NCBI RefSeq assembly: GCF_013317235.1
Contig: NZ_WLCM01000023.1
Coordinates: forward strand, 1 to 64,000
Direction of reading: 5' to 3'
Origin: Leisingera sp. ANG59
GTDB taxonomy: Bacteria > Pseudomonadota > Alphaproteobacteria > Rhodobacterales > Rhodobacteraceae
DNA: 64,000 bases
The notes below the pieces were generated by a model. The model searched no databases and was not told the DNA's origin. It saw only the letters and a program-made list of their open reading frames with translations. Below are positions 15,804-25,153 of this stretch, one piece after another (the first letter of the stretch is position 1; each line of letters starts with the position of its first letter). A program made the position numbers and the translations under genes.

Positions 15804-17138
15804 TTACTTCGGCCCGAGCGCCACCATGCCTTTCAGGATGTCGATGGCATAGGCCAGCTGGTAGTCCTGCTCGCGCAGTTCCGCGGCCTTCTCGGCCTTT
15901 TCGCGCTCTTCCTCGATCTGGCGGATTTCATCCTCGCTCAGGGAATCGTTGTTCAGGCTGCCGCGCAGGTCCGCTTCCGAACGCGACCGGCGGGCGGGCG
16001 AATCGTCCTCGTCATCAGCCGCCGCGGTCCGGCGGGGCTGCGCCACCACGATGTCGGGCGAAACTCCCAGCGCCTGGATCGAGCGCCCCGACGGCGTGTA
16101 ATAGCGCGCGGTGGTCAGGCGCATCGCGCCCTCGCCCTTCAGCGGCATGACGGTCTGGACCGAGCCCTTGCCGAACGACTTGGTGCCCACCACGATGGCG
16201 CGGCGGTGGTCCTGCAAGGCGCCCGCGACGATTTCCGACGCCGACGCCGAGCCGCCGTTGATCAGCACCACGATCGGCTTGCCCTCTGCCAGATCACCCG
16301 GCGTCGCGTTGAACCGCTCGCCGTCTTCCGGATCGCGGCCGCGGGTGGAGACGATCTCACCCGACTCCAGGAAGCTGTCGGCCACCTTGATCGCCTGGGT
16401 CAGCAGCCCGCCCGGGTTGTTGCGCAGGTCCAGCACGATGCCGTTGACACTGTCCATGCCGCCGGCTTCCTCGATCTGCTTCTTCAGGTTTTCCTCGAGG
16501 TTCGGCGTGGTCTGGTCGTTGAAGGTGGTGATCCGCATCACCACGGTATCGCCTTCGGTGCGGGCCCGCACCGCGGTCAGCTTGATGGTGTCGCGGATGA
16601 TCGAGACGTCGAACGGCTCTGCCTCGCCCTCGCGCACCACGGTGATCACGATCTCGGAGCCGACCGGCCCGCGCATCAGTTCCACCGCCTCGTCCAGCGA
16701 CAGGCCCAGCACGCTTTCGCCATCGACATGGGTGATGAAATCGCCGGCTTCCATCCCGGCCTCATCCGCCGGGGTGCCGTCGATGGGGGAGACGACTTTG
16801 ACAAAGCCCTCTTCCTGGGTGACCTCGATCCCCAGGCCGCCGAATTCGCCGCGGGTCTGCACCCGCATCTTGCTGGCATCATCCGGCGACAGGTAGCTGG
16901 AATGCGGGTCCAGGGACGCCAGCATGCCGCCGATGGCCGCCTCGATCAGCTCCTTCTCGTCGACTTCCTCGACATACTGCGCCCGGATGCGCTCGAAAAT
17001 ATCGCCGAACAGGTCCAGCTGCTCATAGACGTTTGCCTCGCGCACGCCCTCCTGCGCCAGCAAGGGGCCTGCCACATAGGTTGTCGCGACGATCCCTGCC
17101 AGCGTGCCGCCAATGGCGGCCATCGCAAATTTTTTCAT
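15804..17138 (-). CDS. ctpA: S41-family C-terminal processing protease
   Basis: A 444-residue periplasmic serine protease. An N-terminal signal/anchor (MKKFAMAAIGGTLAGIVATT) is followed by a PDZ domain around residues 80-175 and the S41 core. The core has LRNNPGG, the nucleophile in GGSASASEI and the catalytic Lys in GTKSFGKGS. The C-terminal 60 or so residues are charged and probably coiled-coil. The start at 17138 has GAAGG at good spacing and gives a normal signal peptide. It ends the gpmI-envC-ctpA operon; the EnvC/CtpA pairing points to peptidoglycan hydrolase control. Confidence 0.93.
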   Translation of the reverse strand: MKKFAMAAIGGTLAGIVATTYVAGPLLAQEGVREANVYEQLDLFGDIFERIRAQYVEEVDEKELIEAAIGGMLASLDPHSSYLSPDDASKMRVQTRGEFGGLGIEVTQEEGFVKVVSPIDGTPADEAGMEAGDFITHVDGESVLGLSLDEAVELMRGPVGSEIVITVVREGEAEPFDVSIIRDTIKLTAVRARTEGDTVVMRITTFNDQTTPNLEENLKKQIEEAGGMDSVNGIVLDLRNNPGGLLTQAIKVADSFLESGEIVSTRGRDPEDGERFNATPGDLAEGKPIVVLINGGSASASEIVAGALQDHRRAIVVGTKSFGKGSVQTVMPLKGEGAMRLTTARYYTPSGRSIQALGVSPDIVVAQPRRTAAADDEDDSPARRSRSEADLRGSLNNDSLSEDEIRQIEEEREKAEKAAELREQDYQLAYAIDILKGMVALGPK

Positions 17139-17145
17139 CAAGCCT

Positions 17146-18279
17146 TCATCCACCTTTTCCAGTGCGGAACCATGTTTCCGGGTCCACCGGGCTGTTGTCC
17201 ATTCTCACTTCTATATAGAGCGTTTCTGTCCGGTCAGTTCCACCCCCTTCACCGCTTGTTGACAGGATTGCGTCCGGTTTCGGGTTTTCTCCGCTCATCA
17301 ATCCGACCGGCGTGCCCTCGGGGATCACCTGCCCCGCCTCGCCGAACACCTCGGCCAGGCCCGACAGCACAAACAGCGTGTCCGGCTGCGGCTCCAGAAT
17401 CACCACATTGCCCAGATCCAGAAGCGGCCCGCGGTAGCGGATGGTGGCCGCCGTGGGCGATGTCACCAGCGCCCGGGGACGGGCGGCGACCAGCAGGCCC
17501 GGGCGGGCAATGCCCGCGGCATCGCGCTCGCCATAGCCGCGCAGCACCAGCCCCTCGACCGGCAAGGGCAGCGTGCCGCGCAATCCGCTGATGTCGGCCT
17601 CGCTGGCAGCAATCCCGCCGCCGGCGATCTCGGCCAGACCGTCGGCAAAGCCCGACAGCGTCTCGGTTGAGGAGATCAGGATGGCGGTGCGCACCGGGTC
17701 CTCGGTGAAGCGTTTCGGCAGGGTGGTGCGGTCGGCAATGGCGGTGGACAGCTGCACCCGCGCGCTTTGCACACCGGCCAGCCCCTCCTCCAGCGTCTTC
17801 GCCGCATTCTGCTGCAGCAGCCGCAGGCTCTGCACCTCGTCCAGATCCGCCTTCAGCATCTGCGCCCGCGCCTGCAGCGCCGGCGTCACTTCGGCCAGCA
17901 TCATCGCAGACCGCGCAGCGCCCAACGGCCCGGAGGGATGCACCATCAGAACCGGCGGCGGCGAGGTTTCAATGGTCTGGATGACCCCCAAGAGGCCCGA
18001 GACTTCTTCCTGCCGCGCCGCCAGCTGGGCGCTCAGCTGCCCCTCGCGACGCGCCACCCGGCGCAGGCCGTCGCGCATGGCAGCCAGCCCCGCCTCATAG
18101 GCCTGCACGGTGGAGGTCAGCGCCTTCACCCGGTCGCGGGAGCTGTCAGCATCCTGCAGCTTGACAGAGGCCGCTTCCAGCTGCTCCGCCGCGTCGCGCG
18201 CGGCGTCCGCCGGGTCCGCCGCCGCCTGCAGCGGCGCGGCCAGCAGGGCCAGCAGCACAAGGCCCGCGCGCCGGATCAT
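17146..18279 (-). CDS. envC: EnvC-like murein hydrolase activator (degenerate LytM)
   Basis: A 377-residue exported protein: signal peptide MIRRAGLVLLALLAAPLQAAA, a long coiled coil (residues about 25-190), then a LytM/M23-like domain ending LYIEVRMDNSPVDPETWF. The HxxxD and HxH zinc ligands of active M23 peptidases are not present, as expected for EnvC, which activates amidases and does not cut itself. Its ATG overlaps the gpmI stop by four bases (18276-18279). ctpA follows seven bases after its stop. Confidence 0.85.
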   Translation of the reverse strand: MIRRAGLVLLALLAAPLQAAADPADAARDAAEQLEAASVKLQDADSSRDRVKALTSTVQAYEAGLAAMRDGLRRVARREGQLSAQLAARQEEVSGLLGVIQTIETSPPPVLMVHPSGPLGAARSAMMLAEVTPALQARAQMLKADLDEVQSLRLLQQNAAKTLEEGLAGVQSARVQLSTAIADRTTLPKRFTEDPVRTAILISSTETLSGFADGLAEIAGGGIAASEADISGLRGTLPLPVEGLVLRGYGERDAAGIARPGLLVAARPRALVTSPTAATIRYRGPLLDLGNVVILEPQPDTLFVLSGLAEVFGEAGQVIPEGTPVGLMSGENPKPDAILSTSGEGGGTDRTETLYIEVRMDNSPVDPETWFRTGKGG

Positions 18280-19793
18280 GACAGCAGGCTCTCCCCGGTC
18301 ATCTCGGCCGGCTTCTCCAGCCCCATCAGTTCCAGGATGGTCGGTGCCAGATCAGCCAGGCGCCCATCGCGCAGTGTCGCACCTTCGGGTCCGCCGACCA
18401 ATGCCACCGGCACCAGGTTCAGCGTATGCGCGGTGTGGGCGCCTCCGGACACCGGGTCCACCATCACCTCGCAGTTGCCGTGGTCGGCGGTGAAGATCAT
18501 CGCGCCGCCCGCCTTCTCCAGCGCCGCCACCACCCGGGCCAGCCCCCGGTCCACCGCCTCGCAGGCGCGGATCGCCGCCTTCAGATCGCCGGTGTGGCCA
18601 ACCATGTCGGGGTTGGCGTAATTGGTCACAATCAGGTCATAGCCCGCCTCGATCGCCTCGACGAATTTCTCCGTCACCTCCGGCGCGCTCATCTCCGGCT
18701 GCAAGTCATAAGTCGCCACGTTCGGCGACTTCGGCATATAGCGGTCCTCGCCCTCCTCCGGCTCTTCCTTGCCGCCGTTGAGGAAGAAGGTCACATGCGG
18801 GTATTTCTCGGTCTCGGCCAGACGGAACTGGGTCTTGCCGTGCTTGGCAACCCAGGCGCCCAGGGTGTTGACGATCGCCGCCTTGGGATAGGCGGTGGTC
18901 ATGTAGTCATTGTGGCTGTCGGAATATTCCACCATGCCCAGGAGCGCCGCCAGTTTCGGGCGGGTGCCGGTGTCGAACTCAGCAAAGCCCGGCTCGCCGA
19001 TGGCGCGCAGGATCTCCCGCGCCCGGTCGGCGCGGAAATTGAGGCAGAAGAACCCGTCGCCGTCCTTCACGCCCTCATAGCCTTGCAGCACGGTGGCGCC
19101 GATGAACTCGTCGGTTTCCGACTGGTTATAGGCATGGTCCACCGCGCCATGGGCGGTCTGCCCGGGGCGGCCCTTGGCGTGGATCATCGCGTCATAGGCC
19201 TCGCTGACCCGGCCCCAGCGGTTGTCGCGGTCCATCGCGAAATAGCGGCCGGTGACGGTGGCAATCCGCACGCCTTCGGGCAGCCGCTCCTCCAGCCGCC
19301 GGAAGTGGCGGAAGGCCGATTTCGGCGCCACGTCGCGGCCGTCGGTGATTGCATGCAGCCAGACCGGCACGCCGGCCTCATGGATCGCCTTCACCGCCGC
19401 CAGGATGTGGTTGATATGCCCGTGCACGCCGCCGTCCGAGACCAGCCCCATCAGATGCGCCGCGCCGCCGGTTTCCTTCAGCCGCTCGATGAAATCCAGA
19501 AGCGCCGCGTTTTCGAAGAACGACCCCTCCTCGATCGCCAGGTCGATCTGGCCCAGGTCCATCGCCACCACCCGGCCCGCGCCGATGTTGGTGTGGCCGA
19601 CCTCGGAGTTGCCCATCTGCCCGGTCGGCAGCCCCACATCCGGCCCGTGGGTGATCAGTTTCGCTGCCGGCCCTTTGGCCATGATCGCATCAAAGGTTGG
19701 TGTCTGCGCCAGGTAGGGCGCGTTTGCCTTGCCAGGCTCGCCGCTGCCCCAGCCGTCAAGAATGCACAGGACAACGGGTTTGGGTGCGGTCAT
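18276..19793 (-). CDS. gpmI: 2,3-bisphosphoglycerate-independent phosphoglycerate mutase
   Basis: A 505-residue alkaline-phosphatase-superfamily enzyme that interconverts 3- and 2-phosphoglycerate in glycolysis. The metal-site start is VLCILDGWG, the phosphorylated Ser is in MGNSEVGHTNIGAGR, then MGLVSDGGVHGH, HAITDGRDV, GRYFAMDRDNRW, NYANPDMVGHTG and FTADHGNCE. Length is typical. It is the first gene of a coupled operon with envC and ctpA, the usual order in many alphaproteobacteria. Confidence 0.97.
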   Translation of the reverse strand: MTAPKPVVLCILDGWGSGEPGKANAPYLAQTPTFDAIMAKGPAAKLITHGPDVGLPTGQMGNSEVGHTNIGAGRVVAMDLGQIDLAIEEGSFFENAALLDFIERLKETGGAAHLMGLVSDGGVHGHINHILAAVKAIHEAGVPVWLHAITDGRDVAPKSAFRHFRRLEERLPEGVRIATVTGRYFAMDRDNRWGRVSEAYDAMIHAKGRPGQTAHGAVDHAYNQSETDEFIGATVLQGYEGVKDGDGFFCLNFRADRAREILRAIGEPGFAEFDTGTRPKLAALLGMVEYSDSHNDYMTTAYPKAAIVNTLGAWVAKHGKTQFRLAETEKYPHVTFFLNGGKEEPEEGEDRYMPKSPNVATYDLQPEMSAPEVTEKFVEAIEAGYDLIVTNYANPDMVGHTGDLKAAIRACEAVDRGLARVVAALEKAGGAMIFTADHGNCEVMVDPVSGGAHTAHTLNLVPVALVGGPEGATLRDGRLADLAPTILELMGLEKPAEMTGESLLS

Positions 19794-19908
19794 GGATCAT
19801 CTCCGGGGCAAGGAAAGCTTCGCAAGCCTTCTAACGCCTTGCCGCGCCGGGGTGAACCGGCTTTCCTGCCACAGTTGGCGTTATCACGGCGCGGTACCCC
19901 AGCAACGC

Positions 19909-20009
19909 CGCTTCATCTTTCCCCAAATACTCATTTCCACGCTGCCCCTTGAGTCGCCGCCGATGTTCTGCGGCCCCTGCCCGCTTCTTCTTTGCCCAAA
20001 TACTCAACT
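19909..20009. repeat. Tandem dispersed repeats, family C (copies 3 and 4), overlapping the dnaE2 3' end
   Basis: Two imperfect direct repeats of about 70 bases, each reading on the minus strand GCCGCAGAACA, about 35 variable bases, then GAGTATTTGG(G/C)(G/C)AAAGA(A/T)GAAGCGG. The second copy (19981 onward) enters the last codons of dnaE2. They resemble single copies at 2569, 7121 and 61321. Confidence 0.65.
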
Positions 20010-22940
20010 CCCCGGCCCGCCCTCCGCGCCGCCACTCCTGTTCTGCGGCGTCAGCAAATGCCGGATCAGCGCCACCGGATGGGCGCGCAGCGACAGGCGC
20101 ATGGCGACGTAATCCTCCACCACCTCCTCGCCCAGGCCCATCTGCGGCAGGTCCGCCTCCGGCTCACAGATCGCCTCGCCGTCCAGTTCGCGGGCAAACA
20201 GCGGCAGGGGCTTGCGGGCGGTGATCGCCTTGGCCGCCCACAAGGCCTCGCGTCGGCTGAGCCCCAGCGCGGCAAAGGCATCCGCCTCGGCCAGCCGCTC
20301 GATCACCGGCGGTGCCAGCCCTGCCTTGCGCCAGACGTCCTCGACCTCGTGGTAGCCGTTGCCGCGCGCCGCCGTCAGCCAGGCGGCATCCTCGTCGCGC
20401 AGCCCCTTGATCTGGCGGAACCCCAGCCGCAGCGCCAGCCCGCCCTGGCCATCCGGCTCCATCACGTTGTCCCAGTAGGAGTTATTGATGCAGACCGGCC
20501 GCACCTCGACCCCATGCGCGCGGGCATCCCGCACGATCTGGGCGGGCGCGTAGAACCCCATCGGCTGCGAGTTCAAAAGCGCGCAGGCAAAGATGCCCGG
20601 ATGGTGGCATTTGATCCAAGCGGAGGCATAGACCAAGAGCGCGAAACTGGCGGCGTGGCTTTCCGGGAAGCCGTATGAGCCAAAACCCTCGATCTGGGAA
20701 AAACAGCGCTCGGAGAACTCCGTGTCATAGCCGTTCTTTGCCATGCCGCGCAGAAACAGGCTGCGGAATTCACTGACGCTGCCGTGTTTCTTGAACGTCG
20801 CGAGCGAGCGCCGCAGCCGGTCGGCCTGCTCGGGCGAAAACCCGGCGCCGACGATGGCGATCTGCATCGCCTGCTCCTGGAACAGCGGCACGCCAAGGGT
20901 CTTGCCCAGCACCTCGCCCAGCGCGTCGGAGGGGAAATGCACCGGCTCCTCCTTGTTGCGGCGGCGGATGTAGGGGTGCACCATGTCGCCCTGGATCGGG
21001 CCGGGGCGGACGATGGCCACCTCGATCACCAGGTCATAGAAACAGCGCGGCCGCATCCTGGGCAGGAAGTTCATCTGCGCCCGGCTTTCGACCTGGAACA
21101 CCCCGATGCTGTCGGCGCGGCACAGCATGTTGTAGACCTCGGGGTCCTCTGGCGGCAGGGTGGCGAGGCTGTAGTCCAGCTGGTGGTGCTGCTGCATCAG
21201 GTCAAACGCCTTGCGGATGCAGGTGAGCATGCCCAGGGACAGCACATCGACCTTGAGAATGCCCAGCGTGTCGATGTCGTCCTTGTCCCAGCAGATCACC
21301 GTGCGCCCCTCCATGGTGGCATTCTCGATCGGGACCAGTTCATCCAAACGGCCTTGGGTGATGATAAAGCCGCCCACATGCTGTGACAGATGCCGGGGGA
21401 AGCCGATGATCTGCTCCACCAGCTGCAGGGTCAGCTGCAGGCGGCGGCTGTTCGGGTCCAGCCCGATCTCGCGCATCCGCTCGGCCTCCACCCCCTTGGC
21501 ACTGAAGAAGCCCCAGAGCTGCGAGGACATCGCCGAGATCGTGTCCTCGGTCAGGCCCATGGCGCGGCCCACCTCGCGGATGGCCCGCTTGCCGCGGTAG
21601 TGGATCACCGTGGCGCAGAGGCCCGCGCGGTGGCGGCCGTAGCGCTCGTAGATCCACTGAATCACCTCCTCGCGCCGCTCGTGCTCGAAATCGACGTCGA
21701 TGTCGGGCGGCTCGTCGCGGGCTTCGCTGACGAAACGCTCGAACACCATGGTGCCCAGTTCCGGGCTGACGGAGGTGACGCCCAGGCAGTAGCAGACCAC
21801 CGAATTGGCAGCGGACCCCCGCCCCTGGCACAGGATGCCGCGGGAGCGGGCAAAGGCGACGATGTCGCGCACGGTGAGGAAATAGGGATCGTACTTCAGC
21901 TTGGCGATCAGGGCGAGCTCATGCTCCAAGAGCGTCCGCACCCGCTGCGGCGCGCCGCCGGGGTAGCGCCAGCTGAGACCCTCCTCGGCGAGCCTGCGCA
22001 GGCGCTGCGGCGGGGTTTCCTGCGCGCTGCCCTCGTCCGGGTAGTCATAGCGCAGCTCATCCAGTGAGAAGGTGAGCTGGTCCGCCAGCCGGGCGGCATT
22101 GTCGACGGCTTCCTCGTGGCCGCGGAACAGGCGGCGCATTTCGCGTTCCGAGCGCAGCCGCTGCTCGCCGTTGGCCATGGCGGCGCGGCCCAGGGTTTCG
22201 ACCTTGCGGCGCAGGCGGATCGCAGTCAGCACATCGCCCAGGCGGCGGCGGCTGCCGTGGTGCATCCGCGGCGCGGCGCTGGCCAAGGGGGGCAGGTTCA
22301 GCTGTTTTGCCAGCTCCGCCAGCTGCGCAAAGCGCGCCCGGTCGCCGCCGTCATAGGCGGGCGCCATCAGCAGGTGCATGCGGGGGCCAAAGCGGCGCGT
22401 CAGCGCGTCCATATGCGGTGCCCATCCATCCGCGCCGCGCGGGTCCTGTCCCGCCTGCGGCAGCAGGAGCAGGTGGAGGCCGTCCGCAAACTCCAGAAGG
22501 TCGGCGAGGTGCAGAATGCAGCTGCCCTTCTCCGCCCTCAGCCGCCCGGTGGACAGCAGCCGGGTCAGGCTGCCCCAGCCGGTGCGGTTCACGGGCAGCG
22601 CGATCACCTCCGGCGCGTCGGTGAATATCAGCTTTGCCGCCGGGATCAGCCGCACGGTGTCATAGACCGGGAAAGAGGCGGGCTGCGGAATATCTGCGGG
22701 GCGCGGCGGGCCGATCGGCGTGTGCGTGCGGTCCCAGGCCAGCCGCTCGCGCACCCGGCGGGCAATGTCGCGGCATTCCGCATGGGCGCGCACGATGCCC
22801 GCCACCGAGTTTTCATCGGCAATGGCGACCGCCGCGATCCCCAGCTCCAGCGCACGGGCCGCATACTCCTCGGGATGGGAGGCCCCGGTGAGGAAGGTGA
22901 AGTTCGAGAGGCAGGCGAATTCGGCGAACATGAGTCGCAT
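20004..22940 (-). CDS. dnaE2: Error-prone DNA polymerase DnaE2, C-terminally shortened
   Basis: A 978-residue polymerase III alpha-type enzyme used in damage-tolerant synthesis. Features in order: PHP domain (FACLSNFTFLTGASHPEEY), GQGRGSAANSVVCYCLGVT, catalytic acids in PPDIDVDF near residue 410, FPRHLSQHVGGF and PGPIQGDMVHPY. It stops at LSLRAHPVALIRHLL plus 16 unrelated residues, whereas DnaE2 proteins usually run to about 1,050-1,100 and end in an OB-fold; that domain is missing. The start at 22940 (MRLMFAEF) is chosen over 22931 because of GGGA upstream. No imuA or imuB lies beside it. A LexA-like site overlaps the leader. Confidence 0.88.
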   Translation of the reverse strand: MRLMFAEFACLSNFTFLTGASHPEEYAARALELGIAAVAIADENSVAGIVRAHAECRDIARRVRERLAWDRTHTPIGPPRPADIPQPASFPVYDTVRLIPAAKLIFTDAPEVIALPVNRTGWGSLTRLLSTGRLRAEKGSCILHLADLLEFADGLHLLLLPQAGQDPRGADGWAPHMDALTRRFGPRMHLLMAPAYDGGDRARFAQLAELAKQLNLPPLASAAPRMHHGSRRRLGDVLTAIRLRRKVETLGRAAMANGEQRLRSEREMRRLFRGHEEAVDNAARLADQLTFSLDELRYDYPDEGSAQETPPQRLRRLAEEGLSWRYPGGAPQRVRTLLEHELALIAKLKYDPYFLTVRDIVAFARSRGILCQGRGSAANSVVCYCLGVTSVSPELGTMVFERFVSEARDEPPDIDVDFEHERREEVIQWIYERYGRHRAGLCATVIHYRGKRAIREVGRAMGLTEDTISAMSSQLWGFFSAKGVEAERMREIGLDPNSRRLQLTLQLVEQIIGFPRHLSQHVGGFIITQGRLDELVPIENATMEGRTVICWDKDDIDTLGILKVDVLSLGMLTCIRKAFDLMQQHHQLDYSLATLPPEDPEVYNMLCRADSIGVFQVESRAQMNFLPRMRPRCFYDLVIEVAIVRPGPIQGDMVHPYIRRRNKEEPVHFPSDALGEVLGKTLGVPLFQEQAMQIAIVGAGFSPEQADRLRRSLATFKKHGSVSEFRSLFLRGMAKNGYDTEFSERCFSQIEGFGSYGFPESHAASFALLVYASAWIKCHHPGIFACALLNSQPMGFYAPAQIVRDARAHGVEVRPVCINNSYWDNVMEPDGQGGLALRLGFRQIKGLRDEDAAWLTAARGNGYHEVEDVWRKAGLAPPVIERLAEADAFAALGLSRREALWAAKAITARKPLPLFARELDGEAICEPEADLPQMGLGEEVVEDYVAMRLSLRAHPVALIRHLLTPQNRSGGAEGGPGS

Positions 22941-22943
22941 GAT

Positions 22944-22958
22944 ATTCCCGTTTTGTTC
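22944..22958 (-). promoter_or_regulatory. Candidate LexA (SOS) operator of dnaE2
   Basis: On the minus strand GAACAAAACGGGAAT reads GAAC-N7-GAAT, one base from the alphaproteobacterial SOS box GAAC-N7-GAAC. It lies 4-18 bases before the dnaE2 start, a repressor-compatible position, in a gene that is normally SOS-regulated. Confidence 0.5.
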
Positions 22959-23154
22959 CCATGTGGAGTCCTGCGGGATTGCGGTGCTGCGCCGTGCGCC
23001 AGCGCGGCGCCACGCCCAACCGCCGCAGGGCATTTTCAATGCCTGCACGGCGGGCGGGAGGGCTTTGTTTCGAGCCCTCTGCGGGATGCGCACGATCCGG
23101 GTCGATTGCGGCGGAACGGATCGGGCAGGGTGCTGGCAGCAAAGGAGAAACCCC

Positions 23155-23619
23155 ATGACCAAGATCACCGCCCTGCCCACAGATATTGCCCGCGCCCTGC
23201 AGGATGGCGGCGCCGACGCCCACGGCCAGATGCCGGAGCGCTCGGTCTCGGACGGCGGCAAGAACCCCTGCCGCCACTGCCTGCACTACATCCCCGTAGG
23301 CAAGGGCATGCTGATCCTGGCCCACCGCCCCTTCCCCGAGGCGCAGCCCTATGCCGAGACCGGGCCGATCTTCCTGTGCGCGGATCATTGCGCGCGGCAT
23401 GACGGCGAGGCGGTGCCGGAGGCCCTGAAAGGCTCCCCCGATTACCTGATCAAGGGCTACAGCGCCGATCACCGGATCGTTTACGGCACCGGCATCGTGA
23501 TCCCGCAGGCGGAGATGATGGGGCAGGCGGAAGCGATTTTCGGGGATGAGCGGGTCAGCTACATCCACATCCGGTCGTCGCGCAACAACTGCTACCAGGC
23601 GCGGATCGACCGGGGGTAG
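23155..23619 (+). CDS. DUF1203-family protein
   Basis: A 154-residue cytoplasmic protein matching DUF1203. It has NPCRHCLHYIPVGKGMLILAHRPFP, then PYAETGPIFLCADHC and, near the end, YIHIRSSRNNCYQARIDR. The CxxC and later Cys/His residues may bind a metal, but this is inference. AAAGGAGAAA precedes the ATG, which fixes the start. It is divergent from dnaE2 (214-base gap). Function unknown. Confidence 0.82.
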   Translation: MTKITALPTDIARALQDGGADAHGQMPERSVSDGGKNPCRHCLHYIPVGKGMLILAHRPFPEAQPYAETGPIFLCADHCARHDGEAVPEALKGSPDYLIKGYSADHRIVYGTGIVIPQAEMMGQAEAIFGDERVSYIHIRSSRNNCYQARIDRG

Positions 23620-23890
23620 AACCAGAGGATTGGCTTCAGACTGAAAGCCCCCAGCCGCAGACGGCTCCGTTAATACCCCGCCAGCCTAACGGACCGCAGG
23701 CACATTCAAAATCGCCTATGACCCTCCTTGCAGTACAATCCCATATTGCAAGGACGGCGGCACCACACAGAAAGCAGACATGCATCCAGTATGCAGCGGA
23801 CGGCTGCTCCGAGCCTGAAGCGGACAGGCTTGTTGACCGGAAGTACAGTGCAGTTGTAGCAATCATTTCGGAAGCGGCAGCGGGCAGATA
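23620..23890. other. Intergenic region with an inverted-repeat operator candidate
   Basis: The 271 bases are visibly more AT-rich than the surroundings. They contain CCTTGCA (23726-23732) and TGCAAGG (23747-23753), perfect inverted 7-mers 14 bases apart, a possible regulator site before the aminotransferase gene. Open frames on the minus strand here lack ribosome binding sites and any recognisable product. Confidence 0.45.
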
Positions 23891-25072
23891 GTGACTCAAA
23901 GAATGGATATCGAACAGGTTCGAAGCGAAACACCCGGTATTGCAAACAGTGTTCATCTGCTGGCCTCGGGTTCCGCATTGATGCCACGGCCGGTTGTCGA
24001 CGCTGTCATGAATCATACGCTTCTGGAAGCGCAGATCGGCGGTTATGAGGCGCAGGCGAAAAGGGCGGACGCCCTAGACGGTGTCTATCAGTCTGTCGCC
24101 CAGCACATTGGCTCAAAAACCCGCGAAATTGCGCTTATGGAGAATGCAACCGTCGCATGGTGTCATGCGTTTTACGCGCTTCCGTTGAAAGCGAAAACGC
24201 GCATTCTGACCTGCGAGGCCGAGTATGCGGCAAACTACGTTGCTTTTCTCCAGCGGGCAAAAAGGGACGACCTGACGATCGAAGTTGTCCCGTCGGACGA
24301 AACGGGCGCGTTGGATCTCGACGCATTGGAAGCGGCCATGGATGAGGATGTCGGGTTGATTGCCATCACCTGGGTTCCCACCAATGGGGGTCTGGTCAAC
24401 CCGGCAGCCGATGTCGGCAGGATTGCGAAAAAATACGGTGTCCCTTTCCTGTTGGACGCCTGCCAGGCAGCTGGCCAAATGCGGATTGATGTCAATGAGC
24501 TGGGCTGCGATTTCCTGTCAGCAACCGGTCGCAAGTTCCTGCGAGGGCCGCGTGGAACGGGGTTCCTGTATGTCCGTGAACAATGGCTGGAAACGCTGGA
24601 ACCGGCGATGATCGACCACTTCGGCGCTCCTTGGGTCGCAATTGACGAATACGCGCTGCGCGATGACGCGCGCCGTTTCGAGACATGGGAGAACTCCTAC
24701 GCATTGCGCGCGGGGCTTGGTGCCGCTTTCGACTACGCGGAATCCGTTGGCATTGAGGCCATCGAAGCCCGTGTCGCCAGTCTCTCCAAACGCTGCCGCA
24801 CGCTGCTCAACGCAAATCCGTCCATCCAGTTGCGCGACATCGGCCTGCATCAAAGCGGTATTGTCAGCTTCACAGTGGATGGGGCGGAGCCTGAAAAAAT
24901 CGTCCGCATGATGGTAGAGGCCGGTTTTGTCATCGGCTCTTCTCCGGCTTCCAGTACCCGTATAGATGCGGAGCGGCGGAACCTACCCACTGTTCTGCGT
25001 ATAGCCCCGCACTACTACAACACTGAAGAGGAGATTGACCGGGCGATCGGGCAACTGGAGTCATTCCTGTAA
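23891..25072 (+). CDS. Class V aminotransferase-fold PLP enzyme
   Basis: A 393-residue PLP enzyme of the class V aminotransferase / cysteine desulfurase superfamily. It has ENATVAWCHAFYAL, WVPTNGGLVNPA, the cofactor Asp in PFLLDACQAAGQ and the Schiff-base Lys in SATGRKFLRGPRGTGFLYV. The class is known also for kynureninases, isopenicillin epimerases and ergothioneine-type C-S lyases; the exact reaction is not decidable. Start: GTG at 23891, or ATG at 23903; neither has a strong ribosome binding site. The gene has more AT-ending codons than its neighbours and stands alone, suggesting lateral acquisition. Confidence 0.82.
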   Translation: MTQRMDIEQVRSETPGIANSVHLLASGSALMPRPVVDAVMNHTLLEAQIGGYEAQAKRADALDGVYQSVAQHIGSKTREIALMENATVAWCHAFYALPLKAKTRILTCEAEYAANYVAFLQRAKRDDLTIEVVPSDETGALDLDALEAAMDEDVGLIAITWVPTNGGLVNPAADVGRIAKKYGVPFLLDACQAAGQMRIDVNELGCDFLSATGRKFLRGPRGTGFLYVREQWLETLEPAMIDHFGAPWVAIDEYALRDDARRFETWENSYALRAGLGAAFDYAESVGIEAIEARVASLSKRCRTLLNANPSIQLRDIGLHQSGIVSFTVDGAEPEKIVRMMVEAGFVIGSSPASSTRIDAERRNLPTVLRIAPHYYNTEEEIDRAIGQLESFL

Positions 25073-25153
25073 GACTGACGCGTTTCAATAGCATTCGCCT
25101 TTTCGGATGCCGTCTTTGTCCCGCATCAGTCACCGGGCAGAGGTGCCTCCCCC

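Noticed and set aside
23636-24016. Minus-strand frame across the upstream region and 5' end of the aminotransferase gene
   Set aside because: No ribosome binding site or recognisable product, and it overlaps the PLP enzyme coding region.
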